Origin: Sorangium cellulosum
GTDB lineage: Bacteria; Myxococcota_A; Polyangia; Polyangiales; Polyangiaceae
Direction of reading: 5' to 3'
DNA length: 64,000 nt
Assembly (NCBI RefSeq): GCF_002950945.1
Contig: NZ_CP012673.1
Coordinates: 1,674,001-1,738,000, forward strand
The notes beneath the pieces are model-generated. The model saw only the letters and a program-made list of their open reading frames with translations. It made no database searches and was not told the origin of the DNA. Both the position numbers and the translations under genes were made by a program. Positions 16,379 to 24,525 of this stretch are shown here, piece by piece. Position 1 is the first letter of the stretch. Each line of letters opens with the position of its first letter.

Positions 16379-18340
16379 ATGACGTCACACCTCGGCCGAG
16401 ACCGCGGCGCGCCGGCGCCGCGCGTGGCGCTCCGGGCGCAGCGCCGGGCGGCGCGGCGGAGGCGACGCCTGCTCGCCTTCGCGCTGCTCGCCTCGCCGGC
16501 GCTCTGGTTCCTCGTCGCCGACGTGGCGCGGCGCGGCCGCCACATGCTCACGTTCGACCGGCTGCACGCGGCGGGGTACGCCGCGACCGTCGTCGCGTCG
16601 ATGGGCTTCTGGGGCGTCCTGCTCTACGTCGCCTCGGGGCGCCGCGGCGTGCTGCGCGGCACGGCCGCCTGGCTGTTCGCCGCCCTCTTCACGCTCGCGT
16701 GCGGCGTCCAGGGGGGCTTCCACGCCCTCTACAACGTCTATTGCTCGATCGACTCCCAGATCCACTCCCAGTCGATCCCCTGGTCGATCGTGGGCACGCT
16801 ACCGCTCGGGCACCCGCGCGTGATCGCCCACTTCGCGCTCGCGTTCGGCCTCGCCGTCGCGGCGTTGTCCCTCGGCCGGCGCGTCGTGCGCCCGCGGCGG
16901 CTCTGGCGGCGCATCGCCCAGGCGGTCGTCCCGCTGGCGCTCGCCGGGGCGGCGGTGATCCCGGTGAGCTACCGGGTGATCCAGTCGTCGTCGGCCGACA
17001 TGATCTACTTCCACGGCGTCGCCGCGGTGGTCAAAGAGCACCTCGGGATCACCGACGACTCGCCCGATCTGCGGGTGCAGCGCCGGGAGACGGAGCCCGT
17101 GCCGCGGCTCGTGGCGCGCCCGGCGCGGCCGCGCAACGTGGTGCTCCTCCTGCAGGAGAGCCAGCGCGCGGACGTGACCTGCGTCGAGTACGACCCGGCG
17201 TGTGAGCAGGCGACGCCGTTCTCGAACGCCGCCGCGCCGGGCCGGATGCCCCTCTTGCAGATGCGGGCCCACGACTCGACCACGGCGATCTCCATCTCGA
17301 ACATCTGGTCCGGCGTGCCGCCCACCTCGCGCCGCGAGGTGCTCAATTCCGCCCCGCTGCTCTGGGACTACGCCCACGCGGCCGGGTGGGACACGGCCTA
17401 CTGGACGAGCCAGAACCTCATGTTCGGGAATGCCCGCCTCTACGTGCAAGACATCCCGGTCTCGCACCGGGCGGTCGCGACCCAGCTCGATCCCGCCGCC
17501 GACCTCGATTACGGCGCCTATGACCGGCTGCTCACCGACCGTGTGATCGAGGAGTGGGGCGAGCTCGTCGAGCCGTTCTTCGCGGTCGTGCACTACTCGA
17601 ATATCCATTTCCCCTATGTCGTCGATCCGGAGCACTCGCCCTTTCAGCCCAGCGAGATGAGCAAGGCGCCCGAGAAGAACGAGGAGTTCAAGAACTACTA
17701 CAAGAACGTCGTGTACCTGTCGGACATGGCGGTCGGCCGGCTCATCGAGTTCATCCGTGGCTCGGCGAGCGGCGAGCGCACGGTGATCGTGTACACCTCG
17801 GATCATGGCGAGTCGTTCCGGGAGCACTGGCAGCTCGGCCACACGAGCTCGCTCTGGGACGAGGAGGTGCTCGTCCCCACGTGGATCGACGCGCCGGAGG
17901 GGACGCTCACCCCGGAGGAGCGGGCGAGCATCGCCGGGGCGCGGGACGAGTTCGTGTGGCACCTCGACCTCGCGCCGACGTTCCTCGACCTGATGGGCCT
18001 CTGGGACGAGCCCGCGCTCGCGCCGTTCCGCGCCCGGATGATGGGCCACCCGCTCACGCGGCCGGAGCGCACGGTCGGGCCGGTGCCGCTCACGAACTGC
18101 ACGTGGCTGTGGGGGTGCTCCTTCCGCAACTGGGGGATGATGCACGGCCCGATGAAGATCGAGGCGCGCGAGTGGGACGGCGAGTTCCACTGCTTCGATG
18201 TGCTGGCGGATCCGCTGGAGCTGACCAACCTGGGAGAGCAGGCGTGCGCGCCGCTGCCGGATCTGGCGCGGGCGCTCTTCCACGAGATGCCGAACGTGAC
18301 GCCGCCCGGGAGGCCGGAGGTCGACTGGGGAGGGGAGTGA
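16379..18340 (+). CDS. membrane sulfatase/LTA-synthase-fold hydrolase or transferase, copy 2
   Basis: 653 residues, a paralogue of the preceding gene with the same order: N-terminal hydrophobic segments, LLLQESQRADVTC, HDSTTAISISNIW with the candidate Thr nucleophile, VYTSDHGESFREHW and QLGHTSSLWDEE. Shared blocks such as DYAHAAGWDTAYWTSQNLMF and ALTNCT/PLTNCT-WGC show a tandem duplication that later diverged. The catalytic set is complete in both, so neither is decayed. The two may act on different acceptors. The last 26 bp of the gene, stop included, belong to a 31-bp sequence that is repeated at 19501-19531 beyond the next two genes. Confidence 0.8.
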   Translation: MTSHLGRDRGAPAPRVALRAQRRAARRRRRLLAFALLASPALWFLVADVARRGRHMLTFDRLHAAGYAATVVASMGFWGVLLYVASGRRGVLRGTAAWLFAALFTLACGVQGGFHALYNVYCSIDSQIHSQSIPWSIVGTLPLGHPRVIAHFALAFGLAVAALSLGRRVVRPRRLWRRIAQAVVPLALAGAAVIPVSYRVIQSSSADMIYFHGVAAVVKEHLGITDDSPDLRVQRRETEPVPRLVARPARPRNVVLLLQESQRADVTCVEYDPACEQATPFSNAAAPGRMPLLQMRAHDSTTAISISNIWSGVPPTSRREVLNSAPLLWDYAHAAGWDTAYWTSQNLMFGNARLYVQDIPVSHRAVATQLDPAADLDYGAYDRLLTDRVIEEWGELVEPFFAVVHYSNIHFPYVVDPEHSPFQPSEMSKAPEKNEEFKNYYKNVVYLSDMAVGRLIEFIRGSASGERTVIVYTSDHGESFREHWQLGHTSSLWDEEVLVPTWIDAPEGTLTPEERASIAGARDEFVWHLDLAPTFLDLMGLWDEPALAPFRARMMGHPLTRPERTVGPVPLTNCTWLWGCSFRNWGMMHGPMKIEAREWDGEFHCFDVLADPLELTNLGEQACAPLPDLARALFHEMPNVTPPGRPEVDWGGE

Positions 18341-18345
18341 GCGGC
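18315..18345. repeat. 31-bp direct repeat, left copy
   Basis: Identical to 19501-19531. It spans the last codons (EVDWGGE) and stop of the second sulfatase-like gene plus 5 bp. The pair brackets exactly the two-gene putative toxin-antitoxin cassette. Confidence 0.9.
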
Positions 18346-18347
18346 GC

Positions 18348-18878
18348 TTACGACTGCTCGGTCGTCGCCGTGTCATCGTGCTGACCCAGGTCGAGCGGGA
18401 CGGTCCCATCGGGGAACCGGACGCTGACTTCGAGCACACCCCCCAGCGCCTCCACGAATCTGCGGAGTGTCCCCACGTTCAGGTCGCGCCTGCGCTCGAT
18501 CTTCGAGATCGTGGCCTGCCGAACTCCCATGAGCTCGGCAATAGCTATCTGTGAGGCTCCCCGCGCTTCCCTCAGCCGCTTCAGCACATGCTCGTCAGGC
18601 GGTTGCGTCCGGACGCCTTCCTCGAGCACCTCGACGATCCTCGCGAGCGCGCCTTCTGTGGTGTCGTAGAGCTCGTCTTGTCCCTCCCCGTAGCCGTCAG
18701 ATGGAGTCGACGAGACGCCGAACCCCACGCGCGGACGCCATTCTACGACGACGCTGCGGCCGTCCATGCGAACATCCAACCACCACGCGCCGCCAGCTTC
18801 GCTGGGTGGGTCCAGCGAGATCTCGGCGTTCGGCAACCGTTCCTTGATCCCGCGCGCGAGCATCTCCATGAGATTCAT
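18348..18878 (-). CDS. XRE/HigA-type HTH protein, putative antitoxin
   Basis: 176 residues. The N-terminal ~95 residues form a separate unrecognised domain (PPSEAGGAWWLDVRMDGRSV, then EGQDELYDTTEGALARIVEVL). The C-terminal part is a classic lambda-repressor-like helix-turn-helix: LREARGASQIAIAELMGV, then RQATISKIERRRDLNVGTL and RRFVEALGGVLEVSVRFPDG. That ending is typical of HigA-like antitoxins and MqsA-type regulators. The gene starts 17 bp after the stop of the small gene upstream, so they form a two-gene operon in HigB-HigA order (partner first). A palindrome upstream of the operon may be its operator. Both genes are less GC-rich than their neighbours and are enclosed by a 31-bp direct repeat, suggesting acquisition as a unit. 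Confidence 0.75.
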   Translation of the reverse strand: MNLMEMLARGIKERLPNAEISLDPPSEAGGAWWLDVRMDGRSVVVEWRPRVGFGVSSTPSDGYGEGQDELYDTTEGALARIVEVLEEGVRTQPPDEHVLKRLREARGASQIAIAELMGVRQATISKIERRRDLNVGTLRRFVEALGGVLEVSVRFPDGTVPLDLGQHDDTATTEQS

Positions 18879-18895
18879 AGTTAGACCCCGATGCC

Positions 18896-19252
18896 TCAGG
18901 GGTCGAGCGCCTTCTTGCCGTCGCTTCCGGCTTTGTCGAAGACAGCCTCGCCCGATAGACTCTCGATTCGTATCGCTCCATTGCTACGGATGAACGTGTT
19001 GTGTTGTTTGCTCCTGAATCGCTTCACTTCAGGCCGTCCAGGGACGTCGCGAATGTTGTCGTCGGACGGTGGGTACATCCGCCCGTCTGACAGCCAGGCG
19101 TGTGGGTTGTAAGGGACTCCCGATAGTTCGTCTTCTACCGCGTTCAGGGTGGATGCAAGCTGCGCCCGCGCGTGCTCGAAATTTTCTGCTGGCGGTTGCG
19201 CCCACATTCGCTTCAGAAACTCGCTCAACCGTTCGGGTTTTGTCGCTCTCAC
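18896..19252 (-). CDS. hypothetical protein, putative toxin partner of the HTH gene
   Basis: 118 residues from a GTG. Not recognised. It begins [20 protein letters not shown] and contains [20 protein letters not shown] followed by a basic stretch, [19 protein letters not shown]. The many Lys/Arg/His residues and the position directly before an XRE antitoxin-like gene suggest a toxin, perhaps an RNase, but no catalytic motif can be named. The start is uncertain: there is no good ribosome site before the GTG, while a strong AGGAGG lies 30 nt further upstream and is followed by a short in-frame reading frame that ends with TGA 9 nt before the GTG. Confidence 0.5.
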   Translation of the reverse strand: MRATKPERLSEFLKRMWAQPPAENFEHARAQLASTLNAVEDELSGVPYNPHAWLSDGRMYPPSDDNIRDVPGRPEVKRFRSKQHNTFIRSNGAIRIESLSGEAVFDKAGSDGKKALDP

Positions 19253-19260
19253 GGTGCCTC

Positions 19261-19291
19261 AATCGTCGGAAATCATCGGCATGAACCTCCT
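19261..19291 (-). promoter_or_regulatory. strong RBS with 5- to 7-codon leader frame before the putative toxin gene
   Basis: On the minus strand AGGAGG (19286-19291) precedes ATG codons at 19282 and 19276, which open the leader MPMISDD or MISDD closed by TGA at 19261-19259. The GTG of the next gene follows in the same frame after two codons. This may be a leader peptide with re-initiation that lowers toxin synthesis, or a nonsense mutation that cut the original N-terminus. Confidence 0.45.
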
Positions 19292-19403
19292 GTGAAATGA
19301 TTTATATCGCGGCTCAGGGCGGCCTCGGTTCCAGGCGGAGCCAAGGCGAGTGGAGCCGCGGCCCTTGGCGGTAGCTGAACCGGGGGACCTCGAGCCTGCA
19401 TCA

Positions 19404-19424
19404 TATATTCCGAATCGGAATATA
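19404..19424. promoter_or_regulatory. 21-bp palindrome, probable operator of the HTH cassette
   Basis: Arms TATATTCCGA and TCGGAATATA around a single A are perfect. This AT-rich site stands out in a very GC-rich region and lies about 120 bp upstream of the leader of the toxin/antitoxin pair, inside the direct-repeat-bounded segment. XRE antitoxins usually repress their own operon through such a palindrome. Confidence 0.6.
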
Positions 19425-19500
19425 GCCTCTGGACTGTGCTCCGCAAGGCCCCCCGCACCTGGCGCGCAGTCCGTCCGCTCTGACCCCGCGGTCGTGCCCT

Positions 19501-19531
19501 CGGAGGTCGACTGGGGAGGGGAGTGAGCGGC
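19501..19531. repeat. 31-bp direct repeat, right copy
   Basis: Identical to 18315-18345. In frame it still reads EVDWGGE-stop, a copy of the C-terminus of the sulfatase-like protein, preceded by DPAVVPS instead of the GRP found in the real gene. Confidence 0.9.
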
Positions 19532-19599
19532 TCGCAGGGGCGCGCCGTCGTCGCGGGGCTCAGCCGCGCGGGAGGCAGCCGGAGGGGATCACGTGTCGG

Positions 19600-20763
19600 T
19601 CACCGCGCGCGCTGCCAGGCGACGATCCGCGTCACCGCCTCGTCGACCTGCTCGACTGGGGCCGCGAAGGACAGCCGGACGTACCGCGCGCCGCCTGCGC
19701 CGTCGAAGTCCGTGCCCGGCGTGAGCGCCACGCCCGTGTCGGCGAGCAGCCGCTCGCACCACACGACCGAGTCGTCCGTGCCGACGTCGGCATACAGGTA
19801 GAAGGCGCCGTCGGGCGGGGCGACCTTCCAGCCGAGCTCGGGCAGCCGCCGCAGCAGCAGGTCGCGCGCGGCCGCATAACCCTCCACCAGCCGGTCCGCC
19901 TCGGCGTACGCCTCCGGGGTCAGGGCCGCGAGCGCCGCGTGTTGCGCCAGGGCGGGCGGGCACAACGCGAGGTTCCCCGCCAGCGCGTCGACCGGCGCGA
20001 CGAGCTCCGGCGGGAGCACGAGCCACCCCAGGCGCCAGCCCGTCATGGCCCAGTACTTCGAGAAGCTCGAGACGACGACGGCGCCCGCGTCGCCGTAACG
20101 CGCCGCCGTCGCCTGGCGCCCGGCCCACGCGCCGTACGTGAGGCCGTGGTAGATCTCGTCGCTCACCAGCCGGACTTGATGCTCCGCGCACCAGCGCGCC
20201 ATCACGTCGAGCTCCGCGGCGTCGACCATCGTGCCCGTCGGGTTCGCCGGGCTCGCCAGGATCAGCCCGTCGAGCTTTCCGCCGTCGTGCGCGGCCATGA
20301 GCTGCGACGTGGTCGGCTGGAAGCGGCTCTCCGGGCCGCACGGCAGCTCGACCACCTCCACGCCGAGGGAGCGGAGGATGTTCCGGTACGCCGGGTAGCC
20401 CGGGCGCGCGAGCGCCACGCGGTCACCCGGCTCGAACGCCGCGAGGAACGCGAGCAGGAACCCGCCCGACGACCCGGTGGTGAGGGCGACGCGCGACGGG
20501 TCGAGGTCCACGCCGTACCAGCGGCCGTAGTGCTCCGCGAGCGCACGGCGCAGCGCCGGGATGCCGAGCGCCTCGGTGTACCCGAGGTCGCCGTGCGCGA
20601 GCAGCGCGGCCGCCCGCGCGCGCACGACGGCGGGCGCCCCCGAGCCCGGCTGGCCCGCGCACAGGCTGATGACCGGCTCGCCCGCCGCCCGCCGCGCGTT
20701 GGCGGCGGCGAGCACGTCCATGACCGCGAACGGCGGCACCTGCGAGCGGCGGCTGATCCTCAT
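19600..20763 (-). CDS. PLP-dependent class I/II aminotransferase
   Basis: 387 residues; ATG at 20763 is favoured because AGGAGG stands 8 nt before it (an upstream ATG at 20790 is possible). Fold-type I aminotransferase of the AspC/aromatic group: ISLCAGQPGSGAP near the N-terminus, TTGSSGGFLLAFLAAFEPGD, SPANPTGTMV, VSDEIYHGLTYG, the PLP lysine in VSSFSKYWAMTGWRLGW, and a C-terminal Arg in ARYVRLSFAAP. It transfers an amino group between an amino acid and a 2-oxo acid; exact substrate cannot be read from these motifs. It is followed on the same strand by no partner gene; its 5' neighbour is the membrane pyrophosphatase, 38 bp away. Confidence 0.9.
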   Translation of the reverse strand: MRISRRSQVPPFAVMDVLAAANARRAAGEPVISLCAGQPGSGAPAVVRARAAALLAHGDLGYTEALGIPALRRALAEHYGRWYGVDLDPSRVALTTGSSGGFLLAFLAAFEPGDRVALARPGYPAYRNILRSLGVEVVELPCGPESRFQPTTSQLMAAHDGGKLDGLILASPANPTGTMVDAAELDVMARWCAEHQVRLVSDEIYHGLTYGAWAGRQATAARYGDAGAVVVSSFSKYWAMTGWRLGWLVLPPELVAPVDALAGNLALCPPALAQHAALAALTPEAYAEADRLVEGYAAARDLLLRRLPELGWKVAPPDGAFYLYADVGTDDSVVWCERLLADTGVALTPGTDFDGAGGARYVRLSFAAPVEQVDEAVTRIVAWQRAR

Positions 20764-20801
20764 CCGGCCATCCTCCTGCCACGCCGACACGACACGTCCG
20801 C

Positions 20802-22856
20802 TCAGGCGATGAGCGGGGCGATGAGGAGCGACACGACGCCCATCACCTTGATGAGGATCGAGATGCCGGGGCCCGACGTGTCCTTGAAGGGATCGCCGAC
20901 GGTGTCGCCGACGACGGCGGCCTTGTGGGCGTCGGAGCCCTTCGCGTGGCCGTCGAGGCCGCCCTTCTCGATGTGCTTCTTGGCGTTGTCCCAGGCGCCG
21001 CCGCCGTTCGCCATCATCAGCGAGAGCACCGCGCCGACGACGAGCGCGCCGGCCAGCGTGCCCGCGAGGACCTCGGGGCCGGCCAGGAAGCCGACGACGA
21101 CCGGCGCGAGCACCGCGATGGCGCCGGGCGCGATCATCTCGCGGATGGCGGCCGACGTGGCGATGTCGACGATGACCTTCGGCTCCGGATCGACGCCCGG
21201 CTTGCCCTCGAGCAGGCCGGGGATCTCGCGGAACTGACGGCGGATCTCCTCGACGATCGAGCCGGCCGCGCGGCCGACCGCGGTCATCGTGAGCGCGCCG
21301 ACGAGGCAGGGGAGCATGGCGCCGAAGAGCAGCCCCATGAGGACCTTCGCGTCGGTCAGGTAGAGCACGAGCTCCGGGAGGCCCTTCGCGCGACGGACCG
21401 CGTCGACCTCCATGTTGAAGGCGGCGAACAGCGCGACGACGGTGAGCACCGCCGAGCCGATCGCGAAGCCCTTGCCGACGGCCGCGGTGGTGTTGCCGAC
21501 CGCGTCGAGCTCGTCGGTGATGTCGCGGACCTCCTTGCCGAGGCCGGCCATCTCGGAGATGCCGCCGCCGTTGTCGGCGATCGGGCCGTACGCGTCGACG
21601 GTCATGACGATCGCGGTGCCCGCGAGCATGCCGACCGCGGCGAGCGCGATGCCATAGAGGCCGAGGTAGTGGTTCGAGATCCAGCCCACGGCGCAGAGGG
21701 TCACGAGGGGGATCGCGACGCTCTCGAGGCCGACCGCGATGCCGCGGATGACGTTGGTGCCGGGGCCGGTGACCGAGCTCTGGGCCACCTTGTGGATGGG
21801 GCCCATCGACGTGTAGTAGTCGGTCACGAGGCCGACGATGCCGCCGCCCGCCGCGCCGGCCGCGAGGGTGATGACGGCGCCGGCGCTGAAGCCGAGCTCC
21901 GGGAGGATGACGGCCGCCGCGAGCACGACCAGGAACGGCGGGACGATGAGCGCGAGGCGCAGCACCCGGGCCGGCGGCAGGTTCTTGAGCGTGCGCGTGA
22001 TGAAGATGCCGACGACCGAGACCGCGAGGCCGATCGTCGCGAGGAGCAGCGGCAGCGACACGGCCATCGCGCGGAGCGCCTGCTCGCCCGCCGACGGAGC
22101 GAGCTGCTGCAGCTTGGCGATCGGCATCGTGAGGCCGAGCGCGATCGCGGCGACGACCGCGGCCACGTAGCTCTCGTAGATGTCGGCGCCCATGCCCGCG
22201 ATGTCGCCGACGTTGTCGCCGACGTTGTCGGCGATGACGCCCGGGTTGCGGGGGTCGTCCTCGGGGATGTTCGCCTCGACCTTGCCGACGATGTCGGCGC
22301 CGACGTCGGCGGCCTTCGTGTAGATGCCGCCGCCGATGCGGGCGAAGAGCGCGATCGAGCTCGCCCCGACGGCGAACGAGTGGACGATCGTCGCGAGGTG
22401 CTCGTGGTTGCGGAACAGGGCGTAGATGCCGCCCAGACCGATGAGGCCGAGCCCCGCGACGCAGAGACCCATGACGGCGCCGCCGTCGAGCGCGGTGACG
22501 AGCGCGGTGGCCTTGCCGTGCGCGCGAGCGGCCTCGGCCGTGCGAACGTTGGCGTACGTCGCGGCCTTCATGCCGAAGAAGCCGGCGATGAGCGACAGGA
22601 ACGCGCCGGCAGCGAAGGCGCCCGCGGAGAGGAGCCCGAGCGTCGCGGCCAGGAGCGCGAAGACGACGGCGGCGTAGACGGCGAGCACCTTGTACTCGCG
22701 CGCGAGGAAGGCCATCGCCCCCTCGCGGACGTAGCGCGCGATGCGCGCCATCGTCTCGTTGCCTTCGGGGGCCTTCTTGACACGCACGTAGAAGGTGCGT
22801 GCGACCATGAGCGCGACGGCGCCCGTCAACAGCGACTGATACGACAATGCATCCAC
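20802..22856 (-). CDS. hppA: membrane-bound ion-translocating pyrophosphatase, K+-dependent type
   Basis: 684 residues from a GTG placed just before VDALSYQSLLTGAVALMVAR, the expected first transmembrane helix. The frame is open further upstream, but that part has no hydrophobic segment or family sequence. The family signature is complete: DVGADIVGKVEANIPEDDPR, then NPGVIADNVGDNVGDIAGMG. About 15 hydrophobic helices follow. GNTTAAVGKGFAIGS has Ala where K+-independent enzymes carry Lys, so the K+-dependent class is predicted. The enzyme couples pyrophosphate hydrolysis to H+ (or Na+) export. The C-terminal DAHKAAVVGDTVGDPFKDTS substrate-site motif is present. Confidence 0.95.
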   Translation of the reverse strand: MDALSYQSLLTGAVALMVARTFYVRVKKAPEGNETMARIARYVREGAMAFLAREYKVLAVYAAVVFALLAATLGLLSAGAFAAGAFLSLIAGFFGMKAATYANVRTAEAARAHGKATALVTALDGGAVMGLCVAGLGLIGLGGIYALFRNHEHLATIVHSFAVGASSIALFARIGGGIYTKAADVGADIVGKVEANIPEDDPRNPGVIADNVGDNVGDIAGMGADIYESYVAAVVAAIALGLTMPIAKLQQLAPSAGEQALRAMAVSLPLLLATIGLAVSVVGIFITRTLKNLPPARVLRLALIVPPFLVVLAAAVILPELGFSAGAVITLAAGAAGGGIVGLVTDYYTSMGPIHKVAQSSVTGPGTNVIRGIAVGLESVAIPLVTLCAVGWISNHYLGLYGIALAAVGMLAGTAIVMTVDAYGPIADNGGGISEMAGLGKEVRDITDELDAVGNTTAAVGKGFAIGSAVLTVVALFAAFNMEVDAVRRAKGLPELVLYLTDAKVLMGLLFGAMLPCLVGALTMTAVGRAAGSIVEEIRRQFREIPGLLEGKPGVDPEPKVIVDIATSAAIREMIAPGAIAVLAPVVVGFLAGPEVLAGTLAGALVVGAVLSLMMANGGGAWDNAKKHIEKGGLDGHAKGSDAHKAAVVGDTVGDPFKDTSGPGISILIKVMGVVSLLIAPLIA

Positions 22857-23237
22857 GGGTGAATGGTCCTCTCGCTCGCCCTCGGCCGGAGCGAGCGCCG
22901 GCTCACTCTTCCGTCCATGACGGCGCATCAAGCGAAAAAATCGCGGTGCCGCGGTGTGCGAGGGCCGCCCTGGGCGAAAATGGGAGCTGGCGTCAGGGGA
23001 ACATGGCGTCCGCAACGTCGGTCCTGCTGGTTCCCGCACCTGCCGACCGTGACCGTGGTATCGGAATATTACAGACGAGGACGACACGCACGACGTGTAC
23101 AAACTCGTCGACGATCTGCGCATGAGGGTGCCATCGCGGATTCGTCCCTGGCTTCTTCGCTGGTACCCACGATCGGGTGACGGAAAGGTCGAAGTCGTCG
23201 CGGTGGCGCTCATGGCGCTCGGAGGCCGCGCAGGCGT
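22857..23237. other. intergenic region before hppA
   Basis: 381 bp between the radical SAM gene stop and the hppA start. No gene with family motifs is seen; it should contain the hppA promoter. The open frame that runs through it in phase with hppA lacks membrane segments and is probably not translated. Confidence 0.5.
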
Positions 23238-24521
23238 CTATGACTCCGGGATGACCGCCAGTCGGCGGCGCGCGTTCCTCGGCACCACCGGCTCGGGCGG
23301 GGGCGGGGGCGGCGCGTCCCAGGCCTCCTCGACGAGCTCGAAGACGCCGTGGTCGTATGGCACGTTCGGCGCGCGCTGCTTCAGGACGAGCCGCTCGCGG
23401 ATGCCCCGCCGCTTGAGCTGCGTCGCGCGGTGGTAGCAGAAGGGGTTGTTGCCGCGCTTGCCGAGCGTGCAGTGCGCCGTCCACGAGCACCCCGCGCGGC
23501 AGGCGTCCGCGTAGTAGCACGTGGCGCAATGACCCCAGAGCTCGCTCGCGTCGCGATCGCGCGCGAACCGGACCGCCTCCGAGCGCTCCCAGATGTGCTC
23601 GATACCGAGCTCGCGCACGTTGCCGCCGGCATAGGGCGCGGTCGGCAGCGAGGGGCACGCCTTCACGGTGCCGTCGGACTCGATGCCGATCGCGTTGATG
23701 CCGCCGCGGCAGCCGCGCCAGTGGGCGTCCCCGCCGCCGGGCCTCGAGCGCAGGAGCTGCTCGTGCGGCCCGAAGTAGCCGATGTTGTTGTTCGCGAACA
23801 CGTTGAACGGCACACCCGACACGTGCGTCTCGATCGCCTCGCGCTGGATGGCCGCGAGTGTGTCGATGACCTCGACGACGCGCCAGGGCTCGAGGATCCA
23901 TTCAGGGTGGTCGGCCGCGCGCCCCATCGGCACGGTGAGCTGCACCTGCCAGGTCTGGATGCCGTGCGCGCGCAGCTCGGCGCACGTCTCGCGCAGGAGG
24001 TGCGCGTTGAGGCGGTTGATCTGGGTGTTGGCGGTCGTGATCAGCCCGGCGGCGCGGCCGTTGTCGAGCGCGCGGATGGCGGCCGCGTGGCTGCCGACGT
24101 TGCCGCGCAGCTCGTCATGGACGTGCGCCGGCCCGTCGACCGAGACCCCGAGTCCGGTGAGCCCCGCGGCGCGGAGCGCGTTCGCCCGCTCGATCGTGAA
24201 GGCTCGCCCGCCCGTCTGCATGATGACGCGGATGCCGCTGCGCGCGAAGCACGAGATGATCTCGGGGAGATCGTCGCGCAGGTACGCCTCGCCGCCGATG
24301 AGCGCGATCTCGCGGCAGCCCAGCCGCACGAGGCTCGCGGCGACCTCGAGCACCTCCTCGGTCGAGAGCTCCGCGTCGCGCGCGGCGCCGGCGCGCGACC
24401 CGCAGTGCTGGCACGGCTGGTCGCACCGCATCGTGAGCTCCCAGACCGCGTAGATCGGCTTCGCTTCCATCAGGTCCGCGGGCATGAGCGCGCGGACGGG
24501 GATCTCGGTCGGCGCGATCAT
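23238..24521 (-). CDS. radical SAM protein with SPASM domain
   Basis: 427 residues. The radical SAM cluster motif is C33xxxC37xxC40 in TMRCDQPCQHCGSRAG, followed by EIALIGGEAYLRDDLPEI and VSVDGPAHVHDELRG. The C-terminal region has a SPASM arrangement: WRGCRGGINAIGIESDGTVKAC, then CATCYYADACRAGC (Cx2Cx5Cx3C) and further Cys, able to hold two auxiliary Fe-S clusters. A Pro-rich tail follows. SPASM enzymes usually modify peptides (sactionine, cyclophane, quinone cofactor or epimerisation chemistry). The ATG lies 4 bp after the stop of a small protein with aromatic/Gly-rich tandem repeats, which is the obvious substrate candidate. No transporter or protease gene adjoins. Confidence 0.88.
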   Translation of the reverse strand: MIAPTEIPVRALMPADLMEAKPIYAVWELTMRCDQPCQHCGSRAGAARDAELSTEEVLEVAASLVRLGCREIALIGGEAYLRDDLPEIISCFARSGIRVIMQTGGRAFTIERANALRAAGLTGLGVSVDGPAHVHDELRGNVGSHAAAIRALDNGRAAGLITTANTQINRLNAHLLRETCAELRAHGIQTWQVQLTVPMGRAADHPEWILEPWRVVEVIDTLAAIQREAIETHVSGVPFNVFANNNIGYFGPHEQLLRSRPGGGDAHWRGCRGGINAIGIESDGTVKACPSLPTAPYAGGNVRELGIEHIWERSEAVRFARDRDASELWGHCATCYYADACRAGCSWTAHCTLGKRGNNPFCYHRATQLKRRGIRERLVLKQRAPNVPYDHGVFELVEEAWDAPPPPPPEPVVPRNARRRLAVIPES

Positions 24522-24525
24522 GGGC

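Noticed and set aside
19273..19458. A 61-codon frame across the palindrome upstream of the HTH operon
   Set aside because: No good ribosome site, no family features, and it overlaps the probable operator and the leader.
22857..23213. N-terminal extension of the membrane pyrophosphatase by 119 codons
   Set aside because: The extension has no membrane helices and low-complexity basic sequence; the GTG at 22856 is followed directly by the expected first helix.
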